Shown piece after piece: positions 45,941 to 55,450 of a DNA stretch of 64,000 nucleotides. A program made the translations under genes and the position numbers. The notes under the pieces are model-generated. The model was not told the DNA's origin. It worked only from the letters and a program-made list of their open reading frames with translations, and made no database searches. This DNA is from Erwinia amylovora (lineage in GTDB: Bacteria > Pseudomonadota > Gammaproteobacteria > Enterobacterales > Enterobacteriaceae): contig NZ_CP066796.1 in NCBI RefSeq assembly GCF_017161565.1, positions 1,302,001 to 1,366,000 on the forward strand, read 5' to 3'. Position 1 is the first letter of the stretch. The number at the start of each line of letters is the position of its first letter.

Positions 45941-46010
45941 GTTTGTAAACCTCGATCTAACACAGCAATCTGGTTGCACTTTTCGCGGTTAAAACGGCAT
46001 GGCAATCCTC

Positions 46011-46029
46011 TTGCACTATTTTGGGGTGC
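46011..46029. promoter_or_regulatory. NtrC-binding site upstream of glnH
   Basis: TTGCACTATTTTGGGGTGC resembles the NtrC consensus GCACY-N5-GGTGC and lies about 75 bp upstream of the sigma-54 element, at a normal enhancer distance. Confidence 0.65.
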
Positions 46030-46154
46030 TGTTGGGGGGCATGATAATCCTGATGGTGCATAAGCAATTTAGCTAATTTCAGGATGAAAACAACGCTGTC
46101 TTGAATGAAAATCTTGTTAATGCCAGCGGGCGCATATTTTGATCGCAAATATAT

Positions 46155-46418
46155 TCAGCGCAGCTGACTGTCTTTGCTGCCACGGCGGTTGTACAGACTG
46201 GCTGCCTGGCGATCGTCGTGCAGGCGTTGGCATTGAATACAGTACCTGACTCCCGGCAGGGCTAAACGGCGGGCTTCAGGGATCGCTTCACCGCACTCTT
46301 CACATTCACTGGCGCTGACGCCGTGATGCAGGGCGCGACGCGCACGCAGTACGGCGTCATCAACGGTGGAATCAATCTGTTCCTGCACGGCATCATCTCG
46401 TGCCCAACCACTGGCCAT
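46155..46418 (-). CDS. ybiI: DksA/TraR-family zinc-finger protein YbiI
   Basis: An 87-residue protein with a C4 zinc finger: CEECGEAIPEARRLALPG and YCIQCQRL. It corresponds to E. coli YbiI, a small TraR/DksA-type protein whose effect on transcription is unclear. It lies between glnH and dps, the same setting as in E. coli. Confidence 0.92.
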   Translation of the reverse strand: MASGWARDDAVQEQIDSTVDDAVLRARRALHHGVSASECEECGEAIPEARRLALPGVRYCIQCQRLHDDRQAASLYNRRGSKDSQLR

Positions 46419-46495
46419 AATTCCTCCAGGTAAAAAAAGCAGATGGCGCGGCCATCTGCTCCCGATCTGCTACGTCGACGGGGTACCAGACGGTA

Positions 46496-46999
46496 CTACT
46501 CGATATTGGACTCGATGAACCACAGAAATTTGTCAAGGTCACGCGAGGCGGCGGTGAAGATATCTGCCGTGTCTTCGTCTTCAACTTCGCTGATAGCTTT
46601 GCGCATATCGTTAGCCACAACGCCATAGCGGTCAGCCAGCGCTTTCAGGTGATCCTGTACACTGTGAATGTTCAGGGGATAGCTCTTCAGCGGCGTTCTG
46701 TCACTCACCACCTGAGCTGTTCCCAGTGCGACTCCACCCAGCTGTACCACGCGCTCGGCGATGGTATCCTGATGATCGGTGATGGCAGTGCGGAAGCCGT
46801 CCAGCATTTCATGCACGCCGATAAAGTTGGCTCCGCGCATGTTCCAGTGAGCCTGTTTAGTGATCAGGGACAGATCGATCAGTTGAGTAACCAGACGATT
46901 AAGCACCTCGATGGTGGCTTTTTTCTCGTCTTCAGCCACATCGTTGCGGGTGTAAATCAGATCAGAAGATTTTGTTTTAACCAGTTTAGCGGTACTCAT
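46496..46999 (-). CDS. dps: DNA protection during starvation protein
   Basis: A 167-residue ferritin-like dodecameric protein that binds DNA and oxidises Fe(II) with peroxide. The ferroxidase residues are in [20 protein letters not shown] and [16 protein letters not shown]. The Lys-rich start ([12 protein letters not shown]) binds DNA. The ATG at 46999 gives the orthologous N-terminus; a second ATG directly before it is in frame. Confidence 0.97.
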   Translation of the reverse strand: MSTAKLVKTKSSDLIYTRNDVAEDEKKATIEVLNRLVTQLIDLSLITKQAHWNMRGANFIGVHEMLDGFRTAITDHQDTIAERVVQLGGVALGTAQVVSDRTPLKSYPLNIHSVQDHLKALADRYGVVANDMRKAISEVEDEDTADIFTAASRDLDKFLWFIESNIE

Positions 47000-47002
47000 C
47001 AT

Positions 47003-47360
47003 TTATATCCTCTTAATATTCGGGCTGTTCTGAATTGAATACGGACTTCAGTATAGCACCGATTTCGCCGTCTGCCGGAAAGGTCGCGCCTATCGATGGC
47101 ATAGAGCGGTGGATTGGAAAATAGCTTAACCACGCCGATATCTGCTAATTTCCACCAAGGGTGTTTGATTTATTGACGTTTTAACATATTGCTTTTGAAT
47201 ACAATTTTATATTGCGTCTTTTATATTCAATTTGTGGAAAATATATTCAGCCTTTTCTGTGGGAATTAATCAGCCCCTGTTTGAGAGAAGCTATGCCATT
47301 ATAAACCCCCTGCAACTGTATTGCCTGCAGGTAAAGTCGGTTCCCGCGGGCGGCAAAACG
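47003..47360. other. Intergenic region upstream of dps and downstream of rhtA
   Basis: About 358 bp, AT-rich in its left two-thirds. It must hold the dps promoter, leftward, but the exact site cannot be named from sequence alone. No gene, operator or RNA was recognised on either strand. Confidence 0.4.
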
Positions 47361-48257
47361 TTATTCTTCGGTTGAATTTATTGGGGTGATTTTAGGTTTT
47401 GCCGGTCGCATGGTCAAAGTAGACCCCGCTGAAGCAATGATAATGGCCAGCAGCGCCAGCCACTGTACAAGAGTTAGCACTTCACCAAGAAACAGCATGC
47501 CGGAAATTGCCGCCATGGCGGGTTCCAGGCTCATCAGCGTTCCAAAGGTACGTGCCGGCAGACGAGTCAGTGCCAGCATTTCCAGTGAGTAGGGCAGCGC
47601 GCTGGACAAGATAGCGATCGCTAACCCGACAGGCAGCAGAGACAGCGTCCAGATACCCGGATTGGCGAATACCAGCCCCAGCGGAACAAAGATCAGCGCG
47701 CCAATCACAGAGCCTGCCGCCACGGTTGCCGGACCATGCTGGCTGCCCGCTCGTTGTCCGGCCAGAATATAGACCGCCCAGCAGGCCCCGGCGGTCAATG
47801 CCAGCAGGGCACCCATCGGGTCAACGCTGGCCATATCGTGGTCAATCGGCAGCAGGAAGAACAATCCGGTCACGGCCAGCGCCACCCAGACAAAGTCCAG
47901 CGCACGGCGCGCACCGGCCAGAGCCAGCAGTAGCGGGCCGGTAAACTCCAGCGCCACCGCAATACCCAGCGGTACGGTGCGAATGGACAAATAAAACGCG
48001 TAGTTCATGCCGCCAAGCGCCAGCCCATAGATAACTAACGGTACCCTCTGCTGTCGGTTAAAGCGCAACTGCCAGGGCTTAAAGATGATGCAGAGGATCA
48101 AGGTTGCCAAGCCGAGTCGCAGGGCGATGATCCCTGTCGCACCGACCGTTGGGAACAGCGTTTTGGCCAACGCGGCTCCCCCCTGAATAGAGGTCATGGC
48201 GATAAGCAGCAACGCCACGGGACGCCAGATGGCATTTTTTACCTGTAAAGAAGACAT
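47361..48257 (-). CDS. rhtA: Threonine/homoserine exporter RhtA
   Basis: A 298-residue EamA/DMT-superfamily inner membrane protein with about ten helices, exporting threonine and homoserine. GGAALAKTLFPTVGATGIIA and ARRALDFVWVALAVTGLFFL are typical of RhtA. It is next to ompX as in E. coli, though pointing away. Confidence 0.93.
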   Translation of the reverse strand: MSSLQVKNAIWRPVALLLIAMTSIQGGAALAKTLFPTVGATGIIALRLGLATLILCIIFKPWQLRFNRQQRVPLVIYGLALGGMNYAFYLSIRTVPLGIAVALEFTGPLLLALAGARRALDFVWVALAVTGLFFLLPIDHDMASVDPMGALLALTAGACWAVYILAGQRAGSQHGPATVAAGSVIGALIFVPLGLVFANPGIWTLSLLPVGLAIAILSSALPYSLEMLALTRLPARTFGTLMSLEPAMAAISGMLFLGEVLTLVQWLALLAIIIASAGSTLTMRPAKPKITPINSTEE

Positions 48258-48614
48258 CCTGTTTCCAGCCTTGATATCCGTTGTAAGAAAACCTGTCGCT
48301 TAGTGTAACGGATGCTGTCGGTAAACCGGGCATGTAGTAAAAAAAAGTCTGGCTAAGGGTAAAAGTGGCGGCGGTTGAGTAAAAATTTGCCAGTCAGTAT
48401 TAAGAATTATCTCAATGAAGGTTTTTTTTTCGCTCTAAAAGTGCGAATATTCTTAAAGAAAAGATAAGAAAAATGAATGACATAAGGTGTTCCATTAACT
48501 TTCTGTTACACCAAACTTTTCATTAGACAACAAAATCGGGGCAGAGTTTCCGGCCATTTTTTGTTATATTTTCAACGTTGTCAGGAGAGTAGTACTTTCA
48601 CATTTGAGGTGGTT
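48258..48614. other. Intergenic region between rhtA and ompX
   Basis: About 357 bp, AT-rich in the right part near 48420-48560, where the ompX promoter is expected. No RNA gene or named operator was recognised. Confidence 0.4.
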
Positions 48615-49124
48615 ATGAAAAAAATTGCATGTCTTTCAGCATTAGCTTGCGTACTGGCAGTATCTGCTGGTTCAGCAATGGCGCAGAGCACCGTTACCGG
48701 CGGCTACGCTCAGAGCGATTACCAGGGCGTTGCTAACAAAGCTAACGGCTTCAACCTGAAGTACCGTTACGAAAACGGCAGCGATCCGCTGGGTTGGATC
48801 GGTTCTTTCACCTACACAGAGAAAGATCGCACCGAAGAAGGTGACTACCTGAAAGGCCAGTACTACGGCATCACCGGTGGTCCTGCTTTCCGTCTGAACG
48901 ACTGGGCAAGCATCTATGGTGTGGTTGGTGTTGGCTTCGGTAAATTCCAGGCAACTGGAGAAGATCGCTTCCAGTCATCTTCAAGCGATGCTGGCTTCTC
49001 TTACGGTGCCGGCATGCAGTTTAACCCAATGGAGCACGTTGCTCTGGATGTGGGTTACGAGCAGAGCCGTATCCGCAGCGTTGACGTTGGTACCTGGACT
49101 GCCGGCGTAGGTTACAGCTTCTAA
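48615..49124 (+). CDS. ompX: Outer membrane protein OmpX
   Basis: A 169-residue eight-stranded beta-barrel of the Ail/OmpX family. The signal peptide (MKKIACLSALACVLAVSAGS, cut near AMA-QST) supports the ATG at 48615. The terminal Phe residue (GVGYSF) is the barrel-assembly signal. It resembles E. coli OmpX throughout. A strong terminator follows. Confidence 0.97.
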   Translation: MKKIACLSALACVLAVSAGSAMAQSTVTGGYAQSDYQGVANKANGFNLKYRYENGSDPLGWIGSFTYTEKDRTEEGDYLKGQYYGITGGPAFRLNDWASIYGVVGVGFGKFQATGEDRFQSSSSDAGFSYGAGMQFNPMEHVALDVGYEQSRIRSVDVGTWTAGVGYSF

Positions 49125-49165
49125 GCTGCCAACCGCAAGTCCGTTTAGCGGACTGACGTTGAAGA

Positions 49166-49194
49166 AATCCGCCCCGGGGGGCGGATTTTTTTTT
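49166..49194 (+). terminator. Rho-independent terminator of ompX
   Basis: AATCCGCCCC pairs with GGGGCGGATT across a GG loop and is followed by a run of nine T residues, the best terminator in the window. Confidence 0.95.
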
Positions 49195-49362
49195 GCTTTG
49201 CTTCAGCGATTTTACGTGCTGGCTGCCCGAGCCTGTTCACCAATGAAAAAGAAGTCAAGTAAACCGTGGGCTAAACCCGTTCAGGACAGGCAAGGTTATT
49301 GCTTAACGAGTAAAAAGTGAATCAGCGCTGACAAAGGATAAACAGTAAAAAAGGCAAAGGGG

Positions 49363-49470
49363 TTAAGAAGCCCGGGTGGCTGGCTCAGGTTTAAGCAGCA
49401 TTTCCAGCAGCATCAGGCGCAGTGTAAAGGGCGATCGGCAAAATAGTCTTAACAGCAGTGGGAGTTTCAT
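49363..49470 (-). CDS. mntS: MntS-type small manganese protein
   Basis: A 35-residue ORF on the minus strand with a clear ribosome site (GGAGGG, 7 nt upstream). The sequence starts MKLPLLLRLFCRSPF and continues TLRLMLLEMLLKPE. It aligns with E. coli MntS in the core: VFSHSPFKVRLMLLSMLCD there, LFCRSPFTLRLMLLEMLLK here. MntS raises intracellular manganese by limiting MntP export and is repressed by MntR. An MntR box lies upstream of its start, and mntR is divergent. The N-terminus is shorter than in E. coli. Confidence 0.8.
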   Translation of the reverse strand: MKLPLLLRLFCRSPFTLRLMLLEMLLKPEPATRAS

Positions 49471-49512
49471 CTGTTGGCCCTCCGGTCATTCAGGTTATGC
49501 ACCAATTACCCA

Positions 49513-49535
49513 GAGATATAGCACAGGCTATATCG
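49513..49535. promoter_or_regulatory. MntR box
   Basis: The palindrome GATATAGC-ACAG-GCTATATC closely fits the MntR operator (E. coli AAACATAGCAAAGGCTATGTTT). It lies between the mntS and mntR starts and would mediate Mn-dependent repression. Confidence 0.85.
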
Positions 49536-49650
49536 TATAGCCAGAGCTAAAATGCTAAATTTTGTGCTTCCCGGCGGTTCGTTTACAATGTGCCACTAAC
49601 AGACCGATGCGTTGGTGAAATGTGTTGGTTGATAATAAAGAGGAAGCTGA

Positions 49651-50103
49651 ATGAGTCGTCGCGCAAAAGTTGCAGTGCCCGCGCCACTGAAAGATATCGA
49701 AGAGCATGTCGAAGGCTTCCGCCAGGTACGTGAAGCGCATCGTCGTGAGCTGATCGATGACTATGTTGAGCTGATTTCTGACCTTATCCGTGAGTTTGGC
49801 GAAGCGCGGCAGGTGGACATGGCCGCCCGTCTTGGCGTTTCGCAGCCCACGGTGGCTAAAATGCTGAAACGTCTCGCCACTGGCGGGCTGGTCGAGCAAG
49901 TGCCGTATCGCGGCGTATTCCTGACCCCGGAAGGAGAAAAGCTGGCGAACGAAAGTCGTGAGCGCCACCACATTGTGGAAACTTTCCTTTTGGCGCTGGG
50001 TATCAGCCCGGATACCGCCCGCCGCGATGCGGAAGGCATTGAGCACCATGTCAGCGATGAAACCCTGCTCATTTTCCGGCAATTCAGTGAAAGCCGGCAA
50101 TAA
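49651..50103 (+). CDS. mntR: Manganese-responsive regulator MntR
   Basis: A 150-residue DtxR-family regulator. The winged HTH region is [20 protein letters not shown], and metal-binding His residues lie in [13 protein letters not shown] and [11 protein letters not shown]. It represses manganese uptake and mntS when Mn is high. The order ompX-mntS-mntR is kept from E. coli; ybiP is absent. Confidence 0.95.
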   Translation: MSRRAKVAVPAPLKDIEEHVEGFRQVREAHRRELIDDYVELISDLIREFGEARQVDMAARLGVSQPTVAKMLKRLATGGLVEQVPYRGVFLTPEGEKLANESRERHHIVETFLLALGISPDTARRDAEGIEHHVSDETLLIFRQFSESRQ

Positions 50104-50358
50104 ATGTCAACCGAGCTGTGCCAGCAGTATGGCTTTACGCGCCAGGTGACTATCTGCTGAAGCGCTGCTATACATTGCCCGTGTTGGGCGAGTCTCTGCG
50201 CAGTGACCGGGGGCTTTATGTGCTCATTTTCCATATGGAGCTTCGGTTAAATTAATTTTTGTCAGGAACTCCTGGCATTTGTCAGTTTTGCTCCTATGGT
50301 TATCTCAGACTGAATAATTGCGTCTGCGCTTTAGCAACGCCCTGTACTGATGGAAACT

Positions 50359-51492
50359 ATGGCTAAGCAAACTCCCTCCGCACCCGATGATCAATCCCTG
50401 GTACAAAATGAATCACAACCGGCCGATGACGGCCAGCAAGATGAAAATAGTCGTCCACGTCCCGGCAAAAAACCGCTGATTATTCTGGGCATTGTGGTGG
50501 TCATTATGCTGTTCGTTGCGCTGCTTTTCTGGTTGATGACCCGCAATATTGAAACCACCGATGATGCTTTTACCGAAGCGAATGCCGTTACCATCGCGCC
50601 AAAAGTTGCGGGTTATATCACTCAGCTGAAGGTGAAAGACAACCAGCGGGTGAAGGAAGGTGACCTGCTGGTGGTAATTGATGCACGCGATGCCACCGCC
50701 CAGCACGATCGGGCTGAGGCGCAGCTTGGGGTTGCCGTGGCACAGCTGCATCAGGCGCAGGCACAGCTGGACCTGGCGCGGGTACAATATCCGGCGCAGA
50801 AACAGCAGGCGCTGGCGCAGCTGGCGCGTGCTGAAGCCAACTATCTTAACGCGCGGGAAGACGATAAACGTCAGCGCGGCGTTGACCCACGCGCCACCTC
50901 GCAACGCAATATCGATGCCGCCAGCGCCCGGCTGCGCACGGCCAAAGCGGAGCTGTCTGACGCGCAGGCTCAGGTCGCCGTGGCTTCGCAGGTGGCTTTA
51001 CAAATCCGTCAGCAGGAAACCCGCGTCGAAGCGTGCCAAAGCCAGGTTGATCAGGCCCAGGCGCAACTCAATACTGCCAGCCTCAATCTGTCCTACACCG
51101 AGGTGCGTGCGCCTTACGATGGCTTTATCAGCAAACGCAATGTGCAGCCAGGCACGCTGGTGCAGGCGGGTTCTTCGCTGTTTTCGCTGGTATCACCGGA
51201 TGTGTGGATTGTTGCCAACTTTAAAGAATCCCAGCTGGCGCGCATGAAGCCGGGTAATAAAGTCGATATCAGCGTCGACGCGTGGCCCGATCTGAAGCTG
51301 AAAGGGCATGTCGACAGCATACAAATGGGCAGCGGCTCGCGTTTCTCTGCGTTCCCGTCTGAAAATGCCACCGGAAACTACGTGAAAATTGTCCAGCGCG
51401 TCCCGGTGAAAATTGTCATTGATAGCGGGCTGGATGCCAACCATCCGCTGCCGATTGGCCTGTCGGTTGAACCGAAGGTAACGCTGGAATGA
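50359..51492 (+). CDS. EmrA-like membrane-fusion protein of a drug efflux operon
   Basis: A 377-residue HlyD/EmrA-family adaptor. One N-terminal membrane helix (IILGIVVVIMLFVALLFWLM) is followed by a coiled-coil hairpin rich in Ala/Gln (LGVAVAQLHQAQAQLDLARV) and lipoyl and beta-barrel segments (VRAPYDGFISKRNVQPGTLV). It overlaps the next gene by 4 nt. The start could be this ATG or one three codons upstream. The efflux substrate is not known, so the name emrA is withheld. Confidence 0.88.
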   Translation: MAKQTPSAPDDQSLVQNESQPADDGQQDENSRPRPGKKPLIILGIVVVIMLFVALLFWLMTRNIETTDDAFTEANAVTIAPKVAGYITQLKVKDNQRVKEGDLLVVIDARDATAQHDRAEAQLGVAVAQLHQAQAQLDLARVQYPAQKQQALAQLARAEANYLNAREDDKRQRGVDPRATSQRNIDAASARLRTAKAELSDAQAQVAVASQVALQIRQQETRVEACQSQVDQAQAQLNTASLNLSYTEVRAPYDGFISKRNVQPGTLVQAGSSLFSLVSPDVWIVANFKESQLARMKPGNKVDISVDAWPDLKLKGHVDSIQMGSGSRFSAFPSENATGNYVKIVQRVPVKIVIDSGLDANHPLPIGLSVEPKVTLE

Positions 51493-53057
51493 GTTCCGGC
51501 CAGAGCTGGAAGCCAGCCAGTAATCCCTGGCTGGTGGCGATGACGGTGACGCTGGCGGTGTTTATGGAGATCCTCGATACCACGATTGTCAACGTTGCCC
51601 TGCCGCACGTTGCGGGATCGCTCTCGGCCAGTTACGACGAATCCACCTGGGTTTTGACCTCATATCTGGTGGCGAACGGCATCGTTTTGCCGATTTCCGC
51701 CTTTCTCAGTCGCCTGCTGGGTCGCAAGCAGTTTTTTCTGGTTTGCATCGTGATGTTTACCGTCTGTTCCTTCCTGTGTGGTATCGCCACGGAGCTGTGG
51801 CAGATCATTCTGTTCCGCGTATTACAGGGCTTTTTTGGCGGTGGCCTGCAGCCGGTGCAACAGTCGGTGTTACTGGACTACTTTAAACCCGCCGATCGTG
51901 GCAAGGCATTTGGCCTGTCATCCATTGCGGTGATCGTAGCACCGGTGCTTGGCCCAACGTTGGGTGGATGGATCACCGATAACTACAGCTGGCGCTGGGT
52001 GTTTTTCATCAATATTCCGGTAGGGATCTTCAGCGTATTGGCCATCTATCAGCTGCTGGAAGATCCACCGTGGGAGCGCAAATTGGCCAAGGGTAAACTC
52101 AGCATTGACTATATTGGCATCGGCCTGATTACCCTTGGCCTGGGCTGTTTGCAGGTGATGATGGATCGCGGCGAAGATGCCGACTGGTTCCAGTCCAGCT
52201 TTATTGTCACTTTCGCCCTGCTGGCGCTGACCGGCATTGTCGGTGCTGTCTACTGGCTGATGTATGCCAAAAGGCCGGTGGTGGATCTGCTTGTGCTGAA
52301 GGACCGTAACTTTGCGGTGGCCTGCCTGTTGATGGCAGGAATGGCGGTCATTCTCTATGGCAGCTCGGTAGTGATCCCACAGCTGGCGCAGCAGGATCTG
52401 GGTTACACTGCCACCTTATCCGGGCTGGTATTGTCACCCGGGGCAGTGCTGATCGTATTGTCAATCCCGCTGGTGTTAAAGCTGATGCCGCTGGTACAAA
52501 CACGCCTGCTGATTGCCTTTGGCTTTACGCTGCTGGGCGTGTCGTTTATCTATTCCTCAACCCTGACGCCGGATATCGATTTCACTACTCTGGTATTGAT
52601 GCGTAGCTTCCAGACTATCGGTTTAGGTTTCCTGTTTGTACCGCTGACCACGATCGCCTTTGTCACTATTCCGCAGCGTTTAAATGCCGATGCGTCGGCG
52701 CTGTTTACCATGTTCCGCAACGTGGCCGGGTCGATCGGCATTTCACTCTCCACCTCAATGATCACCGAGCGCTCACAGGCACGTAGCGCGCAGCTGGCGG
52801 ACGGCATGACGCCCTTCAACGAACCGTTTAACTTAACGCTTGAGCGGTGGACACAGGGCGTCAGGGACTTTGCGCATACTGCCGGTGACCCGCTGACTAT
52901 TGCCAGCGGCCAGCTGTATAAACAGATGATCGTACAGGCGCGTTTCCTGGCCTATATTGACGTTTTTATGGGCCTGAGCATTGTCGCCCTGATCCTTATT
53001 CCATTTTGTTTACTGCTGGCTCCGATCAAGAGCGAGGGCAGTGCGGGAGCACACTGA
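51489..53057 (+). CDS. DHA2-family MFS multidrug transporter (EmrB/QacA type)
   Basis: A 522-residue protein with 14 predicted membrane segments. Motif D1-like LDTTIVNVALPHVAGSLSAS and the DHA2 motif C-like SIAVIVAPVLGPTLGGWI are visible. Proton-driven drug efflux in complex with the adjacent adaptor and outer membrane lipoprotein is the expected role. It overlaps the adaptor gene and ends 1 bp before the OMF gene. Confidence 0.92.
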   Translation: MSSGQSWKPASNPWLVAMTVTLAVFMEILDTTIVNVALPHVAGSLSASYDESTWVLTSYLVANGIVLPISAFLSRLLGRKQFFLVCIVMFTVCSFLCGIATELWQIILFRVLQGFFGGGLQPVQQSVLLDYFKPADRGKAFGLSSIAVIVAPVLGPTLGGWITDNYSWRWVFFINIPVGIFSVLAIYQLLEDPPWERKLAKGKLSIDYIGIGLITLGLGCLQVMMDRGEDADWFQSSFIVTFALLALTGIVGAVYWLMYAKRPVVDLLVLKDRNFAVACLLMAGMAVILYGSSVVIPQLAQQDLGYTATLSGLVLSPGAVLIVLSIPLVLKLMPLVQTRLLIAFGFTLLGVSFIYSSTLTPDIDFTTLVLMRSFQTIGLGFLFVPLTTIAFVTIPQRLNADASALFTMFRNVAGSIGISLSTSMITERSQARSAQLADGMTPFNEPFNLTLERWTQGVRDFAHTAGDPLTIASGQLYKQMIVQARFLAYIDVFMGLSIVALILIPFCLLLAPIKSEGSAGAH

Positions 53058-53058
53058 C

Positions 53059-54606
53059 ATGAAGGTTCCTTGTTATATTCGGCGCTCAGGAAACGGCGTA
53101 CTGATAGCGGCAGCGCTGTCGCTTGGCGGCTGTGCGCCGGGGCCGGACTATCAGCCCCCCAGGCCCGTTACGCCGGAAGTTTTTAACAGTATGCCGCCAC
53201 AGGGGGGAGCAAAAATTCTGCCATCAGCCCCCCGCGCCGACTGGTGGAAAGCGTTTGGCGATCCGCAGTTAAACAGCCTGATCGAGCGGGCGGTGCAGGG
53301 AAATCTGTCCCTGCAACAGACGGTGCTGCGCATCGCCGGGGCGCGTCAGCAGCTGGATCAGGCGCGTGGTGCCTGGGCGCCTTCAGCCAGTGGCAATGCG
53401 CGCTTTTCCCGTCAGCAGCTGGGAATAAAAGGCGAACTGGAATCGCAAGGGGTCGACGATCGGCTCAATGGGATGGGCAACGCCGACAGCTTGCGCCCGG
53501 TGCTGGACAGCCTGGAAAAACCGATTGGTTTGTATCAGGGCAGTTTCGATGCTTCATGGGAACTGGATCTGTGGGGCAAGGTGCGCCGCCAGGTCGAAAT
53601 GGCGGATGCCCGGCAGCAGCAGTCGGTGGAAGAGCGCAACGATGCGCTGGTGTCGCTGGAAGCCGAGGTTGCACGCGCTTATCTGCAACTGCGCGGCGCA
53701 CAGGCCATTACCCGGACAATCGAAACGCAAATTGATGTGGCGCAGCTGATGCTGGAACTCACGCGCAGCCAGCAGCAAAACGGACTGGCACCGCAGACCA
53801 ACGTAGAAAATGCCCGTGCACAGCTCAGCTCGCTGCGTGCGCAGCTGCCGCATTACCAGGCGCAGATCCACCAGGCGATGAACGGATTGGCGGTATTAAC
53901 CGGTAAGGTTCCGGGGGCGCTGGACGCAGAACTGACGCCGCGTAAAGCGCTAACGCTGTTGCCACCCGCGGTGCCGGTCGGCGTGCCGTCTGAGCTGGCG
54001 CGCCGCCGCCCTGATGTTCGCGCCGCCGAAGCCAGCCTGCATGCCGCCACGGCCAGTATTGGCGTTTCGGTGGCGCAGCTGTTCCCCAGCCTGTCGCTTA
54101 GCGGGCAGTTTGGTGTGCGTAACAGTGATGCCAGCTATCTGGATCGCTGGAGCAGCAATTTTTACAGCTTTGGCCCGTCAATTACCCTGCCGATATTCCA
54201 GGGGGGAAGGCTGGTTTCCGGCGTGAAGCTGGCGCGAGCGCAGCAGGCCAGCGCGGCGTTACAGTATCGTCAGACGGTGCTGACGGCGTTGCAGGACGTG
54301 GAGAATGCGTTAGTCAGCTACCGCAGCGATCTGCAGCAGGTCACCGGGCTGGATGACAGCGCCCAGGCGCTGCAAAACGCCTGTAACCTTGCCAGCGTCA
54401 GCTACCGTCAGGGGCTGTCTTCATTTATCGAACCGCTGGATGCGCAGCGACAGTTGGCGCAGCTACAACAGCAGGCAGAGCAGGCACGGGTACAAAGCCT
54501 TCTCGACCTGGTGGCGCTGTATAAGGCGCTTGGCGGTGGCTGGGAAAGCTGGCAGAAGGTACATTTGCCGGATTACCCGGTATTTGGCGCCGCTGAAAAA
54601 CCCTGA
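53059..54606 (+). CDS. NodT-type outer membrane efflux lipoprotein
   Basis: A 515-residue outer membrane factor of the RND/MFS-linked family. The lipoprotein signal ends LSLGGC. The coiled-coil tunnel repeats are visible in two halves (LNSLIERAVQGNLSLQQTV, and VANAFVSYRSDL-like VENALVSYRSDLQ). It completes the tripartite pump with the two preceding genes. The ATG at 53059 is preferred over an upstream GTG because it gives a proper signal peptide. Confidence 0.92.
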   Translation: MKVPCYIRRSGNGVLIAAALSLGGCAPGPDYQPPRPVTPEVFNSMPPQGGAKILPSAPRADWWKAFGDPQLNSLIERAVQGNLSLQQTVLRIAGARQQLDQARGAWAPSASGNARFSRQQLGIKGELESQGVDDRLNGMGNADSLRPVLDSLEKPIGLYQGSFDASWELDLWGKVRRQVEMADARQQQSVEERNDALVSLEAEVARAYLQLRGAQAITRTIETQIDVAQLMLELTRSQQQNGLAPQTNVENARAQLSSLRAQLPHYQAQIHQAMNGLAVLTGKVPGALDAELTPRKALTLLPPAVPVGVPSELARRRPDVRAAEASLHAATASIGVSVAQLFPSLSLSGQFGVRNSDASYLDRWSSNFYSFGPSITLPIFQGGRLVSGVKLARAQQASAALQYRQTVLTALQDVENALVSYRSDLQQVTGLDDSAQALQNACNLASVSYRQGLSSFIEPLDAQRQLAQLQQQAEQARVQSLLDLVALYKALGGGWESWQKVHLPDYPVFGAAEKP

Positions 54607-54713
54607 AAAAACCCGTATAACCAAAACGCACGGCCGTTGAACAGGCCGTGCGAGACTCATCATCCAGATGGCATGCGCGGGCAAACGGCCTGGCGTGCCG
54701 GCTCCAGATTGGA

Positions 54714-55057
54714 TCATTTAGCGCTGTGATACAGGGGTGAAACCTGCTCTTTTAACCAGTTGCAGGATGAAGAGGATTGCTGCAACTGGCTGTCATTCAG
54801 CAGGATAAGCTTATCCTGCTCGCTGGCGGCAAGACGCCACCTTCGGCCGATGGTGCCGCAAGTGAAGCCATGCCGGCTGCCTGAGTCGCATTTTGCCAGT
54901 CTCTTGAAACGGTTTGCATCATTTGCGCCATACCGGTTGCGGCCTCCTTCACTGAAGCTGCCTGCTGTTCGGTACGTGCAGATAAAGCGTTATTCTCATC
55001 CACCAGCGGGCTAATTTCAGCCATGAATAATGCAAAACTGCTGCGCACGCTTACCAC
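54714..55057 (-). pseudogene. Remnant of a methyl-accepting chemotaxis protein
   Basis: The frame at 54797-55057 contains [20 protein letters not shown], then MAQMMQTV, which matches the start of an MCP signalling domain ([20 protein letters not shown] in intact proteins). Downstream in another frame is an MCP-like tail (NDSQLQQSSSSCNWLKEQV ending YHSAK). The central signalling hairpin and the whole ligand domain are missing. It is a relic with internal deletion, and encodes no receptor. Confidence 0.7.
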
Positions 55058-55450
55058 CGTGCAATCCAGCGGTGGGGATCTTTAACGAACTGAATACATT
55101 AAATTTTCCACGCTGTACCGCAAACGGCCTGTTACTTGTCTCACCTCTTTTTCTTGATGGCATATCATCAGTGTTTAGAACATATTTTCCTTGTTAATGA
55201 TAAATGAAACAAGAAATATCTTAAAAACTGAGTAAATCCCCGTCTAAAACCCGCCAGTAGCGAATTTTCGCCAACAAACACTATTTTGGGGCAAAAGTGC
55301 GATCGGCAACTCAGAATTTTAATTTCATTAATAACAAAAATGGACGAAATGATTTAAATTGAAAATGGCATATGACAATGCTCCATGCCAGCGGACAGGT
55401 TTCTGGTTCGTCCCCTTACTCACCAGGTTGATGAGAGGTCAAAGTAGCCC
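55058..55450. other. Upstream region of the sugar porter, no gene seen
   Basis: About 393 bp, AT-rich between 55120 and 55380. It probably holds the promoter of the sugar transporter gene. No operator or RNA could be named, and no other part of the chemoreceptor was found in it. Confidence 0.4.
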
